Assembly: GCA_003220345.1 (NCBI GenBank)
Contig: QHSC01000086.1
Span: 1 to 64,000 of the forward strand
From: Candidatus Rokuibacteriota bacterium
Lineage (GTDB): Bacteria; Methylomirabilota; Methylomirabilia; Rokubacteriales; CSP1-6
DNA: 64,000 nucleotides
Reading direction: 5' to 3'
Each line of letters begins with the position of its first letter. Position 1 is the stretch's first letter. This document shows, piece after piece, positions 10,390 to 19,449 of this stretch. The notes under the pieces are model-generated. The model saw only the letters and a program-made list of their open reading frames with translations. It did not search any database and was not told where the DNA came from. The translations under genes were made by a program, and so were the position numbers.

Positions 10390-12186
10390 ATGAGCATCGC
10401 GCGCCGCGCGCTCCTCCCCATCCTTGTCTTCGCTGTGGCCTTCCTGACTTTCTGGCCGGGGTTGACCGGTGAGTTCGTCAACTGGGATGACCACGACAAC
10501 ATCGTCAACAACCCGGGCGTGCACGGGCTCGGCCGCGCGCAGCTCGAGTGGATGTGGACGAGCGCGGTGCTGGGGCACTACATCCCGTTGACCTGGATGA
10601 GCTTCGGCCTGAACTTCGCGCTCGGTGGCCTCAACCCGCGCGGCTACCACCTCGTGAACCTGCTGCTTCACGCGGCCAATGCCACCCTCTTCTTCTGGAT
10701 CGCGCGGCGGCTCCTGAGGGCGGCGCGCTCGTCCGACACCCCGGACGAGGCTGCGTCACCGGGCCCGGTGGACTTCGGCGCGGCGTTCGCCGCCCTTCTC
10801 TTCGCGGTTCACCCGCTTCGCGTGGAATCCGTGGTGTGGATCACCGAGCGAAAGGACGTGCTCTCCGCTTTCTTCTTCCTGCTCTCGATCCTGGCTTATC
10901 TCCGCTCCGTCGCCACCGAGACGATCCGGCCCGTGTGGAGAGGGCTCTCCCTGCTCGCGTTCGCGGCGGCCCTGCTCTCCAAGGCCTCGGCCATGCCCTT
11001 GCCCGCCGTGCTCCTCCTGCTCGACGCCTATCCTCTGGGAAGGATCCGGCGGCTCGGCTGGCGGCGCTGCCTCCTGGAAAAGCTGCCGTGGGCCGTGATC
11101 GGGGCCGCGGGGGCTCTGCTCGCCCTCACCGTCGTCCTCAAGGGCACGGGCGTCACCGGGTACGAGAGCTACGGGGTGGCGGCGCGCGTCGCCATGACCG
11201 CCTACGCCTTCATGTTCTACCCGGCGCGCTGGCTCTGGCCCGTGCAGCTCATCCCCCTCTACGAGCTGCCCCCGCGCCTCGATCCTTTCTCCACCCGATT
11301 CGTCGTGCCCATGGTCGCCTTCGTCCTGATCACCGCGGCGCTGATCGCCCTGCGGAAACGGTGGCCGGCCGGCCTCGCGGCCTGGACGCTCTCCGTGGTG
11401 ATGCTGCTTCCCATCAGCGGCGCCGTCCACTCGGGCCACCAGCTCGCCCACGACCGCTACAGCTATCTCTCGAGCCTGGGCCTGGCCTTGCTCCTCGGAG
11501 GCGGGCTCACGCGCCTCCTCGACGCGGACATGCGACGCCGACTGGGTCCCGTGATCGTGCGGAGCGTCGCCCTGGGGGCGGCCGTGCTCGTCCTCATGCT
11601 GGGGGTGGCGACCTGGGACCAGAGCAAGATCTGGCAGGACTCCGAGACGCTGTGGCGCTGGGCCGTGGCCATCGATCCCCAGTGCGCGGTGTGCTGGAAC
11701 AATTTCGGGACGTCGCTGACGGCCCAGAAGCGGCATCCCGAGGCGGAGGAGGCCTACCGGCGGGCGCTCGGGCTCAGGCCCAAACGCGCGACCGTGGCCA
11801 ACAACATCGCCACCGCCCTCCATGGCCAGCGCAAGGACGTGGAGGCGGAGGAAATGCTGCGCCTGGCCCTCAAGCTCGATCCCAACCTCACGGGCGCGCT
11901 CGCCAACATGGGAGCGCTGTATGCACAGACCGGCCGCCTCGCCGAGTCGCTTCCGTATTTCCGCCGCGCCTGGGCCCAGGACCCATACTTCGCGAATCTC
12001 GCCCACGATTATGCCGCGGCGCTCCTCGAGATCGCCAAGTCCGAGCGCGAGGCCGGCCGCGGCATCCAGGCCATGGCCCTCCTGCAGGAGACGCTGGTCG
12101 TCTCGCCTGCCGATACCGAGGCGCGACGCCAGCTCGACGCCATGACGGCGACGCGCACCCGGGCCGCGGCCCGCTCCGACCGTTGA
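10390..12186 (+). CDS. TMTC-like GT-C membrane protein with C-terminal TPR repeats
   Basis: An intact 598-residue paralogue of the genes at 3002 and 8647. In order it shows a first helix, EFVNWDDHDNIVNNPG, YIPLTWMSFGLNFALGG, HLVNLLLHAANATLFF, HPLRVESVVWITERKDVLS, the late HQLAHDRYSYLSSLG, then about four TPRs (WNNFGTSLTAQKRHPEAEEA onward). The class is a putative GT-C glycosyltransferase with a periplasmic or cytoplasmic TPR tail; the substrate is unknown. ATG 10390 is used. GTG 10375 overlapping the upstream TGA would add five residues and couple it to the pseudogene. Tandem with the pseudogene, consistent with duplication. Confidence 0.86.
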   Translation: MSIARRALLPILVFAVAFLTFWPGLTGEFVNWDDHDNIVNNPGVHGLGRAQLEWMWTSAVLGHYIPLTWMSFGLNFALGGLNPRGYHLVNLLLHAANATLFFWIARRLLRAARSSDTPDEAASPGPVDFGAAFAALLFAVHPLRVESVVWITERKDVLSAFFFLLSILAYLRSVATETIRPVWRGLSLLAFAAALLSKASAMPLPAVLLLLDAYPLGRIRRLGWRRCLLEKLPWAVIGAAGALLALTVVLKGTGVTGYESYGVAARVAMTAYAFMFYPARWLWPVQLIPLYELPPRLDPFSTRFVVPMVAFVLITAALIALRKRWPAGLAAWTLSVVMLLPISGAVHSGHQLAHDRYSYLSSLGLALLLGGGLTRLLDADMRRRLGPVIVRSVALGAAVLVLMLGVATWDQSKIWQDSETLWRWAVAIDPQCAVCWNNFGTSLTAQKRHPEAEEAYRRALGLRPKRATVANNIATALHGQRKDVEAEEMLRLALKLDPNLTGALANMGALYAQTGRLAESLPYFRRAWAQDPYFANLAHDYAAALLEIAKSEREAGRGIQAMALLQETLVVSPADTEARRQLDAMTATRTRAAARSDR

Positions 12187-12210
12187 CCTCCCTCGCAAAC
12201 CCGCTATAAT
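12183..12210 (+). promoter_or_regulatory. Consensus sigma70 promoter for the first Liv operon
   Basis: TTGACC (12183-12188), a 16-base spacer and a perfect TATAAT (12205-12210). The -35 box overlaps the stop codon of the upstream gene. Transcription would start near 12217 and give a leader of about 40 bases containing the strong Shine-Dalgarno GGAGGAGGA (12242-12250) in front of ATG 12257. One of the best promoters in the window, fitting strong expression of a periplasmic binding protein. Confidence 0.75.
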
Positions 12211-12256
12211 GGCGCCGCCCGTCAACCCCGACGTCCCGCGTGGAGGAGGACACCGA

Positions 12257-13450
12257 ATGAAGACCCTGCGATTCCGCCACCTGCTGAGCGCTCTCGCCAT
12301 CGCGGCCCTCGTGCTGCCCGGCGCCGAGCCCGCGGATGCCCAGTCCAAAGGCACAATCAAGATCGCCACGCAGAGCCCGCTGTCGGGCGGCCAATCCGCC
12401 CTGGGCGAGGGCATCAAGCTCGGCGCCCAGCTCGGCATGGAGAAGTTCAAGGGCAACCTCGAGAAGAAGGGCTACAAGGTCGAGCTCGTGCCCTTCGACG
12501 ACCAGGCCAAGCCGGACGTCGGCGTCGCCAACGCGAAGAACATCATCTCCGACAAGGACATCATGGTCGTCATCGGCCACCTCAACTCCGGCGTGGCCAT
12601 CCCCTCGTCCGAGGTCTACAAGGAAGTCGGCCTGGCCATGATCTCGCCGGCCAACACGAACGAGAAGGTGACCGATCGCGGGTACCCGAACGTGAACCGC
12701 GTGTGCGGGCGTGACGACGTGCAGGGCCCGGTGGGCGGGGAGTTCGCGGCCACCGTCATGAAGGCGAAGTCGGTCTACATCGTGCACGACAAGACCACGT
12801 ACGGCCAGGGCGTGGCCGAGGCCTTCAAGAGCGACGTCGAGAAGAAGGGCGTGAAGGTGCTCGGTTTCGAGGGCACCGAGGAGAAGTCCAACTTCGATCC
12901 GATCATCACCCCCATCAAGGCCAAGAATCCCGACCTCGTCTACTTCGGCGGCATCTACGATCAGGGAGCGCCGTTCTTCAAGCAGGCGCGCGAGAAGGGA
13001 CTCAAGGCGAAGTTCCTCGGGCCCGACGGCTTCGACTCGTCGGACCTGGTGAAGATCGCCGGCAAGACGGTGGTCGGCATGTACTACACGACGGCGGCGG
13101 CGCCGACCTCGAGCCCGGCGGCCAAGCAGTTCGTGGACGAGTTCAAGAAGAAGTTCGGCAAGAACCCCGAGCCCTATGCGGCCGAGTCCTACGTCGCGAC
13201 GGGCATCGCCATCAAGGCGCTCGAGTCCGTGGTCGCCGGGGGCAAGGCCCCGACCCGCGAGGCGGTGGCGAGCGCCATTCGCAAGGTCAAGTATGCGGGC
13301 ATGACCGGCACCATCGAGTTCGACGACAAGGGTGATCCGAAGAAGGCCTCGTACTACGTGATGCAGGTCAGCAGCGACAACCCCGAGAAGTGGTCCGAGA
13401 ACAAAGAGGCCAAGCGGCTCGCCATCGCTGCGCCCGCGGCCAAGAAATAG
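12257..13450 (+). CDS. Branched-chain amino acid/amide ABC transporter, substrate-binding protein
   Basis: Periplasmic type I solute-binding protein (Peripla_BP_6, LivJ/K-like). The first 27 residues are a Sec signal peptide ending in AEPADAQ. The mature protein opens with IKIATQSPLSGGQSALGEGIKLGAQL and later shows VVIGHLNSGVAIPSSEVY and VYIVHDKTTYGQGVAEAF, all family-typical. Mature length of about 370 residues is standard. ATG 12257 has the Shine-Dalgarno GGAGGAGGA. It is the first gene of an SBP-H-M-G-F operon, separated from livH by a stable hairpin. The ligand is not predictable from sequence alone. Confidence 0.94.
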   Translation: MKTLRFRHLLSALAIAALVLPGAEPADAQSKGTIKIATQSPLSGGQSALGEGIKLGAQLGMEKFKGNLEKKGYKVELVPFDDQAKPDVGVANAKNIISDKDIMVVIGHLNSGVAIPSSEVYKEVGLAMISPANTNEKVTDRGYPNVNRVCGRDDVQGPVGGEFAATVMKAKSVYIVHDKTTYGQGVAEAFKSDVEKKGVKVLGFEGTEEKSNFDPIITPIKAKNPDLVYFGGIYDQGAPFFKQAREKGLKAKFLGPDGFDSSDLVKIAGKTVVGMYYTTAAAPTSSPAAKQFVDEFKKKFGKNPEPYAAESYVATGIAIKALESVVAGGKAPTREAVASAIRKVKYAGMTGTIEFDDKGDPKKASYYVMQVSSDNPEKWSENKEAKRLAIAAPAAKK

Positions 13451-13466
13451 CCGAGCGCGGGAACCC

Positions 13467-13497
13467 GGCGGGAGGGCGGCCTCTGCCCCCTCCCGCC
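13467..13497 (+). promoter_or_regulatory. Intercistronic stem-loop between SBP gene and livH
   Basis: A perfect 10-base-pair stem GGCGGGAGGG (13467-13476) / CCCTCCCGCC (13488-13497) with an 11-base loop, 17 bases after the stop of the binding-protein gene. It is followed by the pyrimidine stretch TTCCCTTCT. This is the position in which binding-protein operons use partial terminators or 3-prime stabilisers to make much more SBP than permease. Whether it attenuates or stabilises cannot be told from sequence. Confidence 0.7.
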
Positions 13498-13522
13498 TTC
13501 CCTTCTCTGGGACCGAGTGCCG

Positions 13523-14494
13523 ATGGACGTTGAGCTCCTGCTCGGCATCTTCCCGCAGGTCCTCCTCGACGGCATCACCCTCGGCTTCATGTACGCCCTC
13601 ATCGCGCTCGGCTACACCATGGTGTACGGCGTCCTCGAGTTCATCAACTTCGCGCACTCCGAGATCTTCATCTTCGGCGCCTTCGTCGGGGTGGAGCTGT
13701 TGCTGACCTTCAAGGCGGCCGGTTGGCTCGACGTGCTGCCCTGGATCGTCGTGCTCGTCGTGGTCTTGCTGGCGGGCATGGCCGCCTCCGGGCTTCTCGC
13801 CGTCCTCGTGGAGCGCACCGCCTACCGCCCCCTCCGGCACGCCCCGCGCCTGATCCCGCTGATCTCGGCCATCGGCGTCTCCTTCTTCCTCCAGGACACC
13901 ATTCGCCTCGCCGAGTCGCTCTGGCGCAATGCCTTCAACCTCGTGTACCCGTCCATGGACGCGCTCAATCACCGCTTCGAGCTGACCCAGACCATCGACG
14001 TCTCCATGAAGTCGCTCGTGGTCATCGTGGCCGCGCTCCTCATGCTGTGGGGCCTGCATAGCCTCGTCAACCGGACGAAGGTCGGCAAGGCCATCCGCGC
14101 CGTCGCGGAGGACCAGGCCGCGGCCAGCCTCATGGGCATCAACGTCAATCGCATGATCTCGCTGACCTTCCTGATCGGCGGCGCCATGGGCGGCGGGGCG
14201 GGCGTGCTGTTCGGCATGCAGTACAGCCTGATCAATCCCTACACGGGCTTCATTCCCGGGCTCAAGGCCTTCACGGCGGCGGTCCTGGGAGGCATCGGCA
14301 ACATCCCGGGCGCGATGCTCGGCGGGCTCTTGCTGGGAATCCTCGAGGCCTTCGGCGCCTCCTATCTTTCCCTCCTCACGGGCGGAGCCTTCGGAGCGGA
14401 GTACAAGGACATCCTTGCCTTCTCGATCCTCATCCTCATCCTGATCTTCCGGCCCAAGGGTCTCCTCGGCGAGATCGTCCGGGAGCGCGCGTGA
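13523..14494 (+). CDS. livH: Branched-chain amino acid/amide ABC transporter permease, LivH type
   Basis: Membrane subunit of the HAAT-type importer with about eight hydrophobic segments. LivH hallmarks are LLDGITLGFMYALIALGYTMVYGVLEFINFAHSEIFIFGAF at the start and AAVLGGIGNIPGAMLGGLLLG near residue 250, where the coupling region contacts the ATPases. ATG 13523 is preferred; GTG 13517 would add only two residues. The stop overlaps livM (GTGA), so the two permeases are coupled. Length 323 residues is slightly above the common 290-310. Confidence 0.94.
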   Translation: MDVELLLGIFPQVLLDGITLGFMYALIALGYTMVYGVLEFINFAHSEIFIFGAFVGVELLLTFKAAGWLDVLPWIVVLVVVLLAGMAASGLLAVLVERTAYRPLRHAPRLIPLISAIGVSFFLQDTIRLAESLWRNAFNLVYPSMDALNHRFELTQTIDVSMKSLVVIVAALLMLWGLHSLVNRTKVGKAIRAVAEDQAAASLMGINVNRMISLTFLIGGAMGGGAGVLFGMQYSLINPYTGFIPGLKAFTAAVLGGIGNIPGAMLGGLLLGILEAFGASYLSLLTGGAFGAEYKDILAFSILILILIFRPKGLLGEIVRERA

Positions 14495-15762
14495 TCACGG
14501 GGCTCCTCGAGAAGCCCCTGTTCGCAACACCCCTCGTGGTCGGGCTGCTCGCCCTCACCACCTGGGGCGTGACTCGCTCTCCGCGCTCGATCGTGCTGTT
14601 CATGCTCTTCCAGGCCTCGATCCTGGTCCTCTACTTCGCGCGGATCCCGCGCGGGCCCAAGACCCTCCTGACCGCCGTCACCCTCGGCGTGCTCATGCCC
14701 GTGCTCGGGACCATCAACGCCTACTACATGGAGATCGCCATCCAAGTCGGCATCTTCGTGGCCCTGGCTCTCGGTCTCAACATCGTGGTGGGGCTGGCCG
14801 GGCTCCTGGACCTGGGCTATGTCGCCTTCTTCGCGGTCGGAGCCTACTCCTGGGCCATCTTCGGATCGCCCCAGGCCAATCAGATGTTCGGGGGAAGCGC
14901 CTTCCCGCTGTCGCCGTGGTGGTTCTTCGTCTTCCTCCTGGTCGGCGTCGGCGTGGCCGCGGGAGCGGGCATTCTCCTGGGCCTGCCCGTGCTGAGGCTC
15001 CACGGCGACTACCTGGCCCTCGTGACCCTCGGCTTCGGCGAGGTCATCCGGGTGCTCGCCAACAACCTCGACAAGCCCATCAACGTCACCAACGGTCCCA
15101 AGGGCATCACGCCCATCGGACGACCGCCCATCTTCTTCGCCCCGCTCCTGCAGGCCGTCGGGATCGACCCGAGCTCCAACGTGATCTACCCGCTCTATCT
15201 CTACGCCCTCGTGCTGCTGATCGTCGGCGTCACCGTGCTCGTCAACCGGCGGCTGGAGGACTCGCACATCGGCCGGGCCTGGGAGGCGATCCGCGAGGAC
15301 CAGACGGCCGCGCAGGCCATGGGCGTGCCGCTCGTGCGCATGAAGCTCCTGGCCTTCGCCTGCGGCGCCTCCTTCGCGGGGGCGGTCGGCGTGCTCTTCT
15401 CGGCCAAGCAGATCTTCATCAACCCGGAGTCCTTCACCTTCATGGAGTCCATCGGCGTGCTCGCCATGATCATCCTGGGGGGCATGGGCTCCATCCCCGG
15501 GGCGATCCTCGGCGCCGCCGTCGTCACCATTCTGAACCTCCAGGTCCTCAAGGGTTTCTCCCTCTGGCTCAACGAGCTCCGCAACGCGGGCACCATGATC
15601 CTCGGCTACAACCTCGCCAACCTGCCCACCCAGCTCGAGCCGGCCAAGTACGAGCGCATGATCTTCGGCCTCATCCTCGTGCTCATGATGATCTTCCGGC
15701 CGCAGGGCATCCTGCCCGCGCGGCGCCGCACGCGCGAGCTCCAGGAGCCGGCGGAGCCCTGA
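14491..15762 (+). CDS. livM: Branched-chain amino acid/amide ABC transporter permease, LivM type
   Basis: Second permease of the importer, 423 residues. An extra N-terminal hydrophobic part of about 75 residues precedes the LivM core (IAIQVGIFVALALGLNIVVG). Other LivM marks are the long GDYLALVTLGFGEVIRVLANN block and MIILGGMGSIPGAILGAAVV. Starts at GTG 14491 inside the livH stop and ends with TGATG shared with livG. The extended N-terminus resembles the long LivM form of Escherichia coli, unlike the shorter paralogue at 25574. Confidence 0.93.
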   Translation: MITGLLEKPLFATPLVVGLLALTTWGVTRSPRSIVLFMLFQASILVLYFARIPRGPKTLLTAVTLGVLMPVLGTINAYYMEIAIQVGIFVALALGLNIVVGLAGLLDLGYVAFFAVGAYSWAIFGSPQANQMFGGSAFPLSPWWFFVFLLVGVGVAAGAGILLGLPVLRLHGDYLALVTLGFGEVIRVLANNLDKPINVTNGPKGITPIGRPPIFFAPLLQAVGIDPSSNVIYPLYLYALVLLIVGVTVLVNRRLEDSHIGRAWEAIREDQTAAQAMGVPLVRMKLLAFACGASFAGAVGVLFSAKQIFINPESFTFMESIGVLAMIILGGMGSIPGAILGAAVVTILNLQVLKGFSLWLNELRNAGTMILGYNLANLPTQLEPAKYERMIFGLILVLMMIFRPQGILPARRRTRELQEPAEP

Positions 15763-16551
15763 TGGCAGCGCTTCTCGAGGCGCGCGGCGTCACCAAGCGA
15801 TTCGGCGGGCTGATCGCGCTGAACAAGGTCGACTTCATCCTCGAGGAAGGCCGCATCGCCTCCATCATCGGGCCCAACGGCGCGGGCAAGACCACGTTCT
15901 TCAACGTCTTCACGGGCCTCTACGTGCCCGAAGAGGGAACGGTGAGCTTCCGGGGCGCTCCTCTCCTGGGCCTCCGATCCGATCAGATCACCGCTCTCGG
16001 CGTCTGCCGCACCTTCCAGAACATCCGCCTCTTTCGCAACATGACCGCGGTGGAGAACGTCCTCGTGGGCATGCACGCGCGGGTCGGCGCGGGGCTGTGG
16101 AGCGCGCTGTCGCGAAACCGGCGCTTCAAGACGGAGGAGCGGGCCCTGTGGGCGCGGGCGGCGGAGCTGCTCGACACCGTGGGGCTCCGGGGACGGGCCA
16201 ACGAGATCGCCCGCAACCTGCCCTATGGCGACCAGCGCCGCCTCGAGATCGGGCGCGCCCTCGCCTCGCGGCCCGCCCTCCTCCTCCTCGACGAGCCCAC
16301 GGCCGGGATGACCCAGGGCGAGGCGCGGGATCTCATGGCGCTCCTGCGCCGCCTCATCGCCGACCTCGGCCTCACCATCCTGCTCATCGAGCACAACATG
16401 CGCGTGGTCATGGAGGTCTCGGACCACGTCACCGTTCTCGACTACGGCGAGAAGATCGCCGAGGGGCGCGCCGTCGAGGTGCAGCGGGATCCGCGCGTGA
16501 TCGAGGCGTACCTGGGGCGGCGGAAGTGGACGCCCGCGGCGGGGGACGGCC

Positions 16552-16559
<8 letters not shown>
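15762..16559 (+). CDS. livG: Branched-chain amino acid/amide ABC transporter ATPase, LivG type
   Basis: Cytoplasmic ATP-binding subunit, 265 residues. Walker A is GPNGAGKTTFFNVFTG, the Q-loop region CRTFQNIRLFRNMTAVENV, the signature segment LPYGDQRRLEIGRALAS and Walker B LLLLDEPTAGM followed by the switch His in IEHNMRVVMEVSDHV. The C-terminal LivG extension ends VIEAYLGRRKWTPAAG. ATG 15762 overlaps the livM stop. The downstream livF starts within its last codons, so all five Liv genes form one coupled unit. Confidence 0.95.
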
Positions 16560-17256
<697 letters not shown>

Positions 17257-17282
17257 CCAACAATTCACCAGAGGGGGGCGCG

Positions 17283-17744
17283 ATGAGAACGCACGGATTG
17301 ACCTACGAGGAGCACGCCCCCGGCGCCACGTACGAGACGCGGGGCCGCACGGTGACGGAGGCGGACGTCTGCGCCTTCGTCAACCTGTGCGGCTTCAACG
17401 AGCCGCTCTTCTACGACATGGAGTTCGTGCAGACCTCCTCGGTCTTCAAGGGCCGCCCCGCCCCCGGCGCCTTCACCTTCTGCCTCTCCGAGGGGCTCGT
17501 CATGCAGACGGGCCTCATCCACGGCACGGGCATGTCGTATCTGGGCAGCGAGATCAAGATCGTCGCCCCCGTGCTCGTGGGCGATACGCTCCGCGTTCGC
17601 GTGGTCATCACGGAGAAGCGCGAGACGAAGAAGCCCGACCGCGGTATCGTCACGTATCGGCACGAAGTGGTCAACCAGCGCGGCGAGCTCGTCCTGGAGG
17701 CCGTGATCAAGCGCATGATCCGGCGGGCCGCCGCGACGTCCTGA
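17283..17744 (+). CDS. MaoC-like hotdog-fold dehydratase
   Basis: A 153-residue single-hotdog protein of the MaoC/R-specific enoyl-CoA hydratase superfamily. Visible are the N-terminal GATYETRGRTVTEADVCAFVNLCGFNEPLFYD and central FKGRPAPGAFTFCLSEGL, matching the family layout; the usual Asp-His pair is not clearly conserved (NEPLFYD instead of NPIH), so activity may be altered. ATG 17283 is chosen because AGAGGGGGG lies just upstream; GTG 17253 overlapping livF would add ten residues. Sits between the importer and MOSC/flavoenzyme genes, suggesting CoA-ester chemistry on an imported substrate. Confidence 0.8.
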   Translation: MRTHGLTYEEHAPGATYETRGRTVTEADVCAFVNLCGFNEPLFYDMEFVQTSSVFKGRPAPGAFTFCLSEGLVMQTGLIHGTGMSYLGSEIKIVAPVLVGDTLRVRVVITEKRETKKPDRGIVTYRHEVVNQRGELVLEAVIKRMIRRAAATS

Positions 17745-17760
17745 TCCGGGAGGGTCTCCT

Positions 17761-18237
17761 GTGAGCGTGAAGGGCCGAGTGGTCCAGATCAATATCTCTC
17801 CGGGGGGCGTGCCCAAGCTCCCGGTCGCCGCCGCGCGCGTGACGCCGGACGGGCTCGAAGGCGACGGGCACCGCGACCTCGAGCACCACGGCGGCCCCGA
17901 GCGGGCCCTCTGTCTCTTCTCGCTCGAGCAGATTCGCGCCCTTCAGGCCGAGGGCCATCCGGTGACGCCCGGAGCCATCGGCGAGAACCTGACCCTCGAA
18001 GGTGTCGACTGGGAGCGCGTGCAGCCGGGCGCCGTCCTGGAGCTGGGCGAGGAGGTCCGCATCGAGATCACCCGCTACACGAGCCCCTGCTTCAACATCG
18101 AGCCGAGCTTCGCGGGCGGTGACTTCGCGCGCGTCTCCCAGAAGCGGCATCCCGGCTGGAGCCGCGTCTACGCCAAGGTGCTCCAGCCGGGGCCGATCAG
18201 ACAGGGCGACCCCGTCCGGCTTCTCGATCCCGTATGA
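17761..18237 (+). CDS. MOSC domain protein
   Basis: A 158-residue stand-alone MOSC (molybdenum cofactor sulfurase C-terminal) domain protein. Typical parts are GRVVQINISPGGVPKLPV, GLEGDGHRDLEHHGGPERALCLFS, VTPGAIGENLTLEGVDW and the conserved-cysteine region RYTSPCFNIEPSF. MOSC domains bind molybdenum or pyridoxal-type cofactors and handle sulfur or N-hydroxylated substrates; small bacterial ones (YiiM-like) detoxify N-hydroxy compounds. Starts at GTG 17761 after GGGAGG; its stop overlaps the next ATG. The role inside this amide/hydantoin island is unknown. Confidence 0.88.
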   Translation: MSVKGRVVQINISPGGVPKLPVAAARVTPDGLEGDGHRDLEHHGGPERALCLFSLEQIRALQAEGHPVTPGAIGENLTLEGVDWERVQPGAVLELGEEVRIEITRYTSPCFNIEPSFAGGDFARVSQKRHPGWSRVYAKVLQPGPIRQGDPVRLLDPV

Positions 18238-19403
18238 GAGCGGCCGACGCCGTCATCATCGGTGGCGGCGTCACCGGCTGTTCGCTCGCCTTTCACCTGG
18301 CCGGCGCCGGCCTCGGCCGCGTCCTCGTCCTGGAGCGGCGCTTCGTGGGGGCGGGCGGCACTGGCCGCTCCGTGGGCATCATCCGGCAGCTCTACCCGAC
18401 GCCGGAGACCACGCTCATGGTCCTGCGCTCGCTCGACGTCTTCGAGCGCTTCGACGACGCGGTGGGAGGCGAGGCCGGCTTCCATCGCTGCGGCGTCCTC
18501 ATCGGCGTCAGCGCCGCCATGCGCCCCACCCTCGAGAAGACTCTGGCCCTTCAGCGAGGTCTCGGTGTGCGAGCGGAGATCCTCGATCCCGCCGATCTCC
18601 ACCGCCTGGAGCCGCGCATCGATCCCGCCGGGCTCGGCGCCGTCCTCCACGAGCCCGGCTCGGGATACGGGGACCCTCCCGCCGTCAACGCGGGGTACGC
18701 CGAGGCCGCGCGACGGCGCGGCGCCGTCATCGAGCAAGGGGTGGAGGTGGTCTCGCTCCGGACGTCGAGCGGCAAGATCACGGGCGTCGTCACCGCCGCG
18801 GGGGACGAGATCTCGTGCCCGGTCGTCGTCAATGCCGCCGGGCTCTGGTCTCCGGCGGTGGCCCGGCTTGCCGACATCGAGCTGCCCATCGTCATCGGAC
18901 GGCATCCCGTCTTCGTCGTGGAGCGCGATCCCGGCTTCGGTCCCGACCACATGGTCTACATGGATCTTGCGGGGGGGAGCTATCTTCGCCCAGAGACGGG
19001 TGGTCTCACCCTGACCGGCTCGCTCATCGACGACGAGACCCAGCACCCCATGGATCCCGAGCTGCTCGGCGCCGAGCCTTCCTTCGACGAGGCGAGCGTG
19101 GCCCTCGAGCGCACGAGCCGGGCGGTGCCGCGAATGGCGGAGGCCCGTTACGCGCGCGGCTGGGCCGGCGCCTTCGACATCACGCCCGACTGGATGCCCA
19201 TCCTCGACGAGACGGGCCTCGAAGGCTTCTTCGTGGCGGCGGGCATGTCGGGCCACGGCTTCAAGCTCGCGCCGGCCGTGGGCGAGATAATGGCCGCCCT
19301 CATCTCGGGCGCCCCGCCCCCGGTCGACCCTGCCCCCTTCCGCCTCTCGCGCTTCGCGGGCCGCGCCATCAGCGGCACGTTCGTATCCTCGTATCTCGGC
19401 TGA
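18234..19403 (+). CDS. FAD-dependent oxidoreductase, DAO family (sarcosine oxidase beta-like)
   Basis: A 389-residue D-amino-acid-oxidase-fold flavoenzyme. The N-terminal dinucleotide motif is VIIGGGVTGCSLAFHLAG, followed by the RSVGIIRQLYP region, VVNAAGLWS mid-protein, and the C-terminal FAD signature GWAGAFDITPDWMPILDE with GMSGHGFKLAPAVGE. The layout best resembles sarcosine oxidase beta-subunit or dimethylglycine oxidase-type enzymes that oxidise N-methyl or secondary amines. ATG 18234 overlaps the MOSC stop. Position directly before hyuAB suggests the substrate is an amine released from a hydantoin- or lactam-type compound. This is inference. Confidence 0.87.
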   Translation: MRAADAVIIGGGVTGCSLAFHLAGAGLGRVLVLERRFVGAGGTGRSVGIIRQLYPTPETTLMVLRSLDVFERFDDAVGGEAGFHRCGVLIGVSAAMRPTLEKTLALQRGLGVRAEILDPADLHRLEPRIDPAGLGAVLHEPGSGYGDPPAVNAGYAEAARRRGAVIEQGVEVVSLRTSSGKITGVVTAAGDEISCPVVVNAAGLWSPAVARLADIELPIVIGRHPVFVVERDPGFGPDHMVYMDLAGGSYLRPETGGLTLTGSLIDDETQHPMDPELLGAEPSFDEASVALERTSRAVPRMAEARYARGWAGAFDITPDWMPILDETGLEGFFVAAGMSGHGFKLAPAVGEIMAALISGAPPPVDPAPFRLSRFAGRAISGTFVSSYLG

Positions 19404-19413
19404 GGTCCGCAGC

Positions 19414-19441
19414 TTGACGGTAGTTCGTCGCCATGTACACT
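19414..19441 (+). promoter_or_regulatory. Sigma70-type promoter for hyuA, leaderless geometry
   Basis: TTGACG (19414-19419), 16-base spacer, TACACT (19436-19441). Only eight bases separate the -10 box from the ATG of hyuA at 19450, so transcription would begin at or within a base or two of the start codon. The same layout, including the sequence TGAGCCATG at the start, is found at 4830-4870. Confidence 0.6.
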
Positions 19442-19449
19442 CCTGAGCC

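Noticed and set aside
10756-12456. 566-codon antisense open frame opposite the second intact TMTC-like gene
   Set aside because: Composition follows from reverse complement of conserved coding DNA; no start signal or domain.
11888-14059. 723-codon antisense open frame across SBP and livH
   Set aside because: Typical GC-rich antisense shadow (His/Asp/Glu/Gly-rich, no motifs) opposite well-conserved genes.
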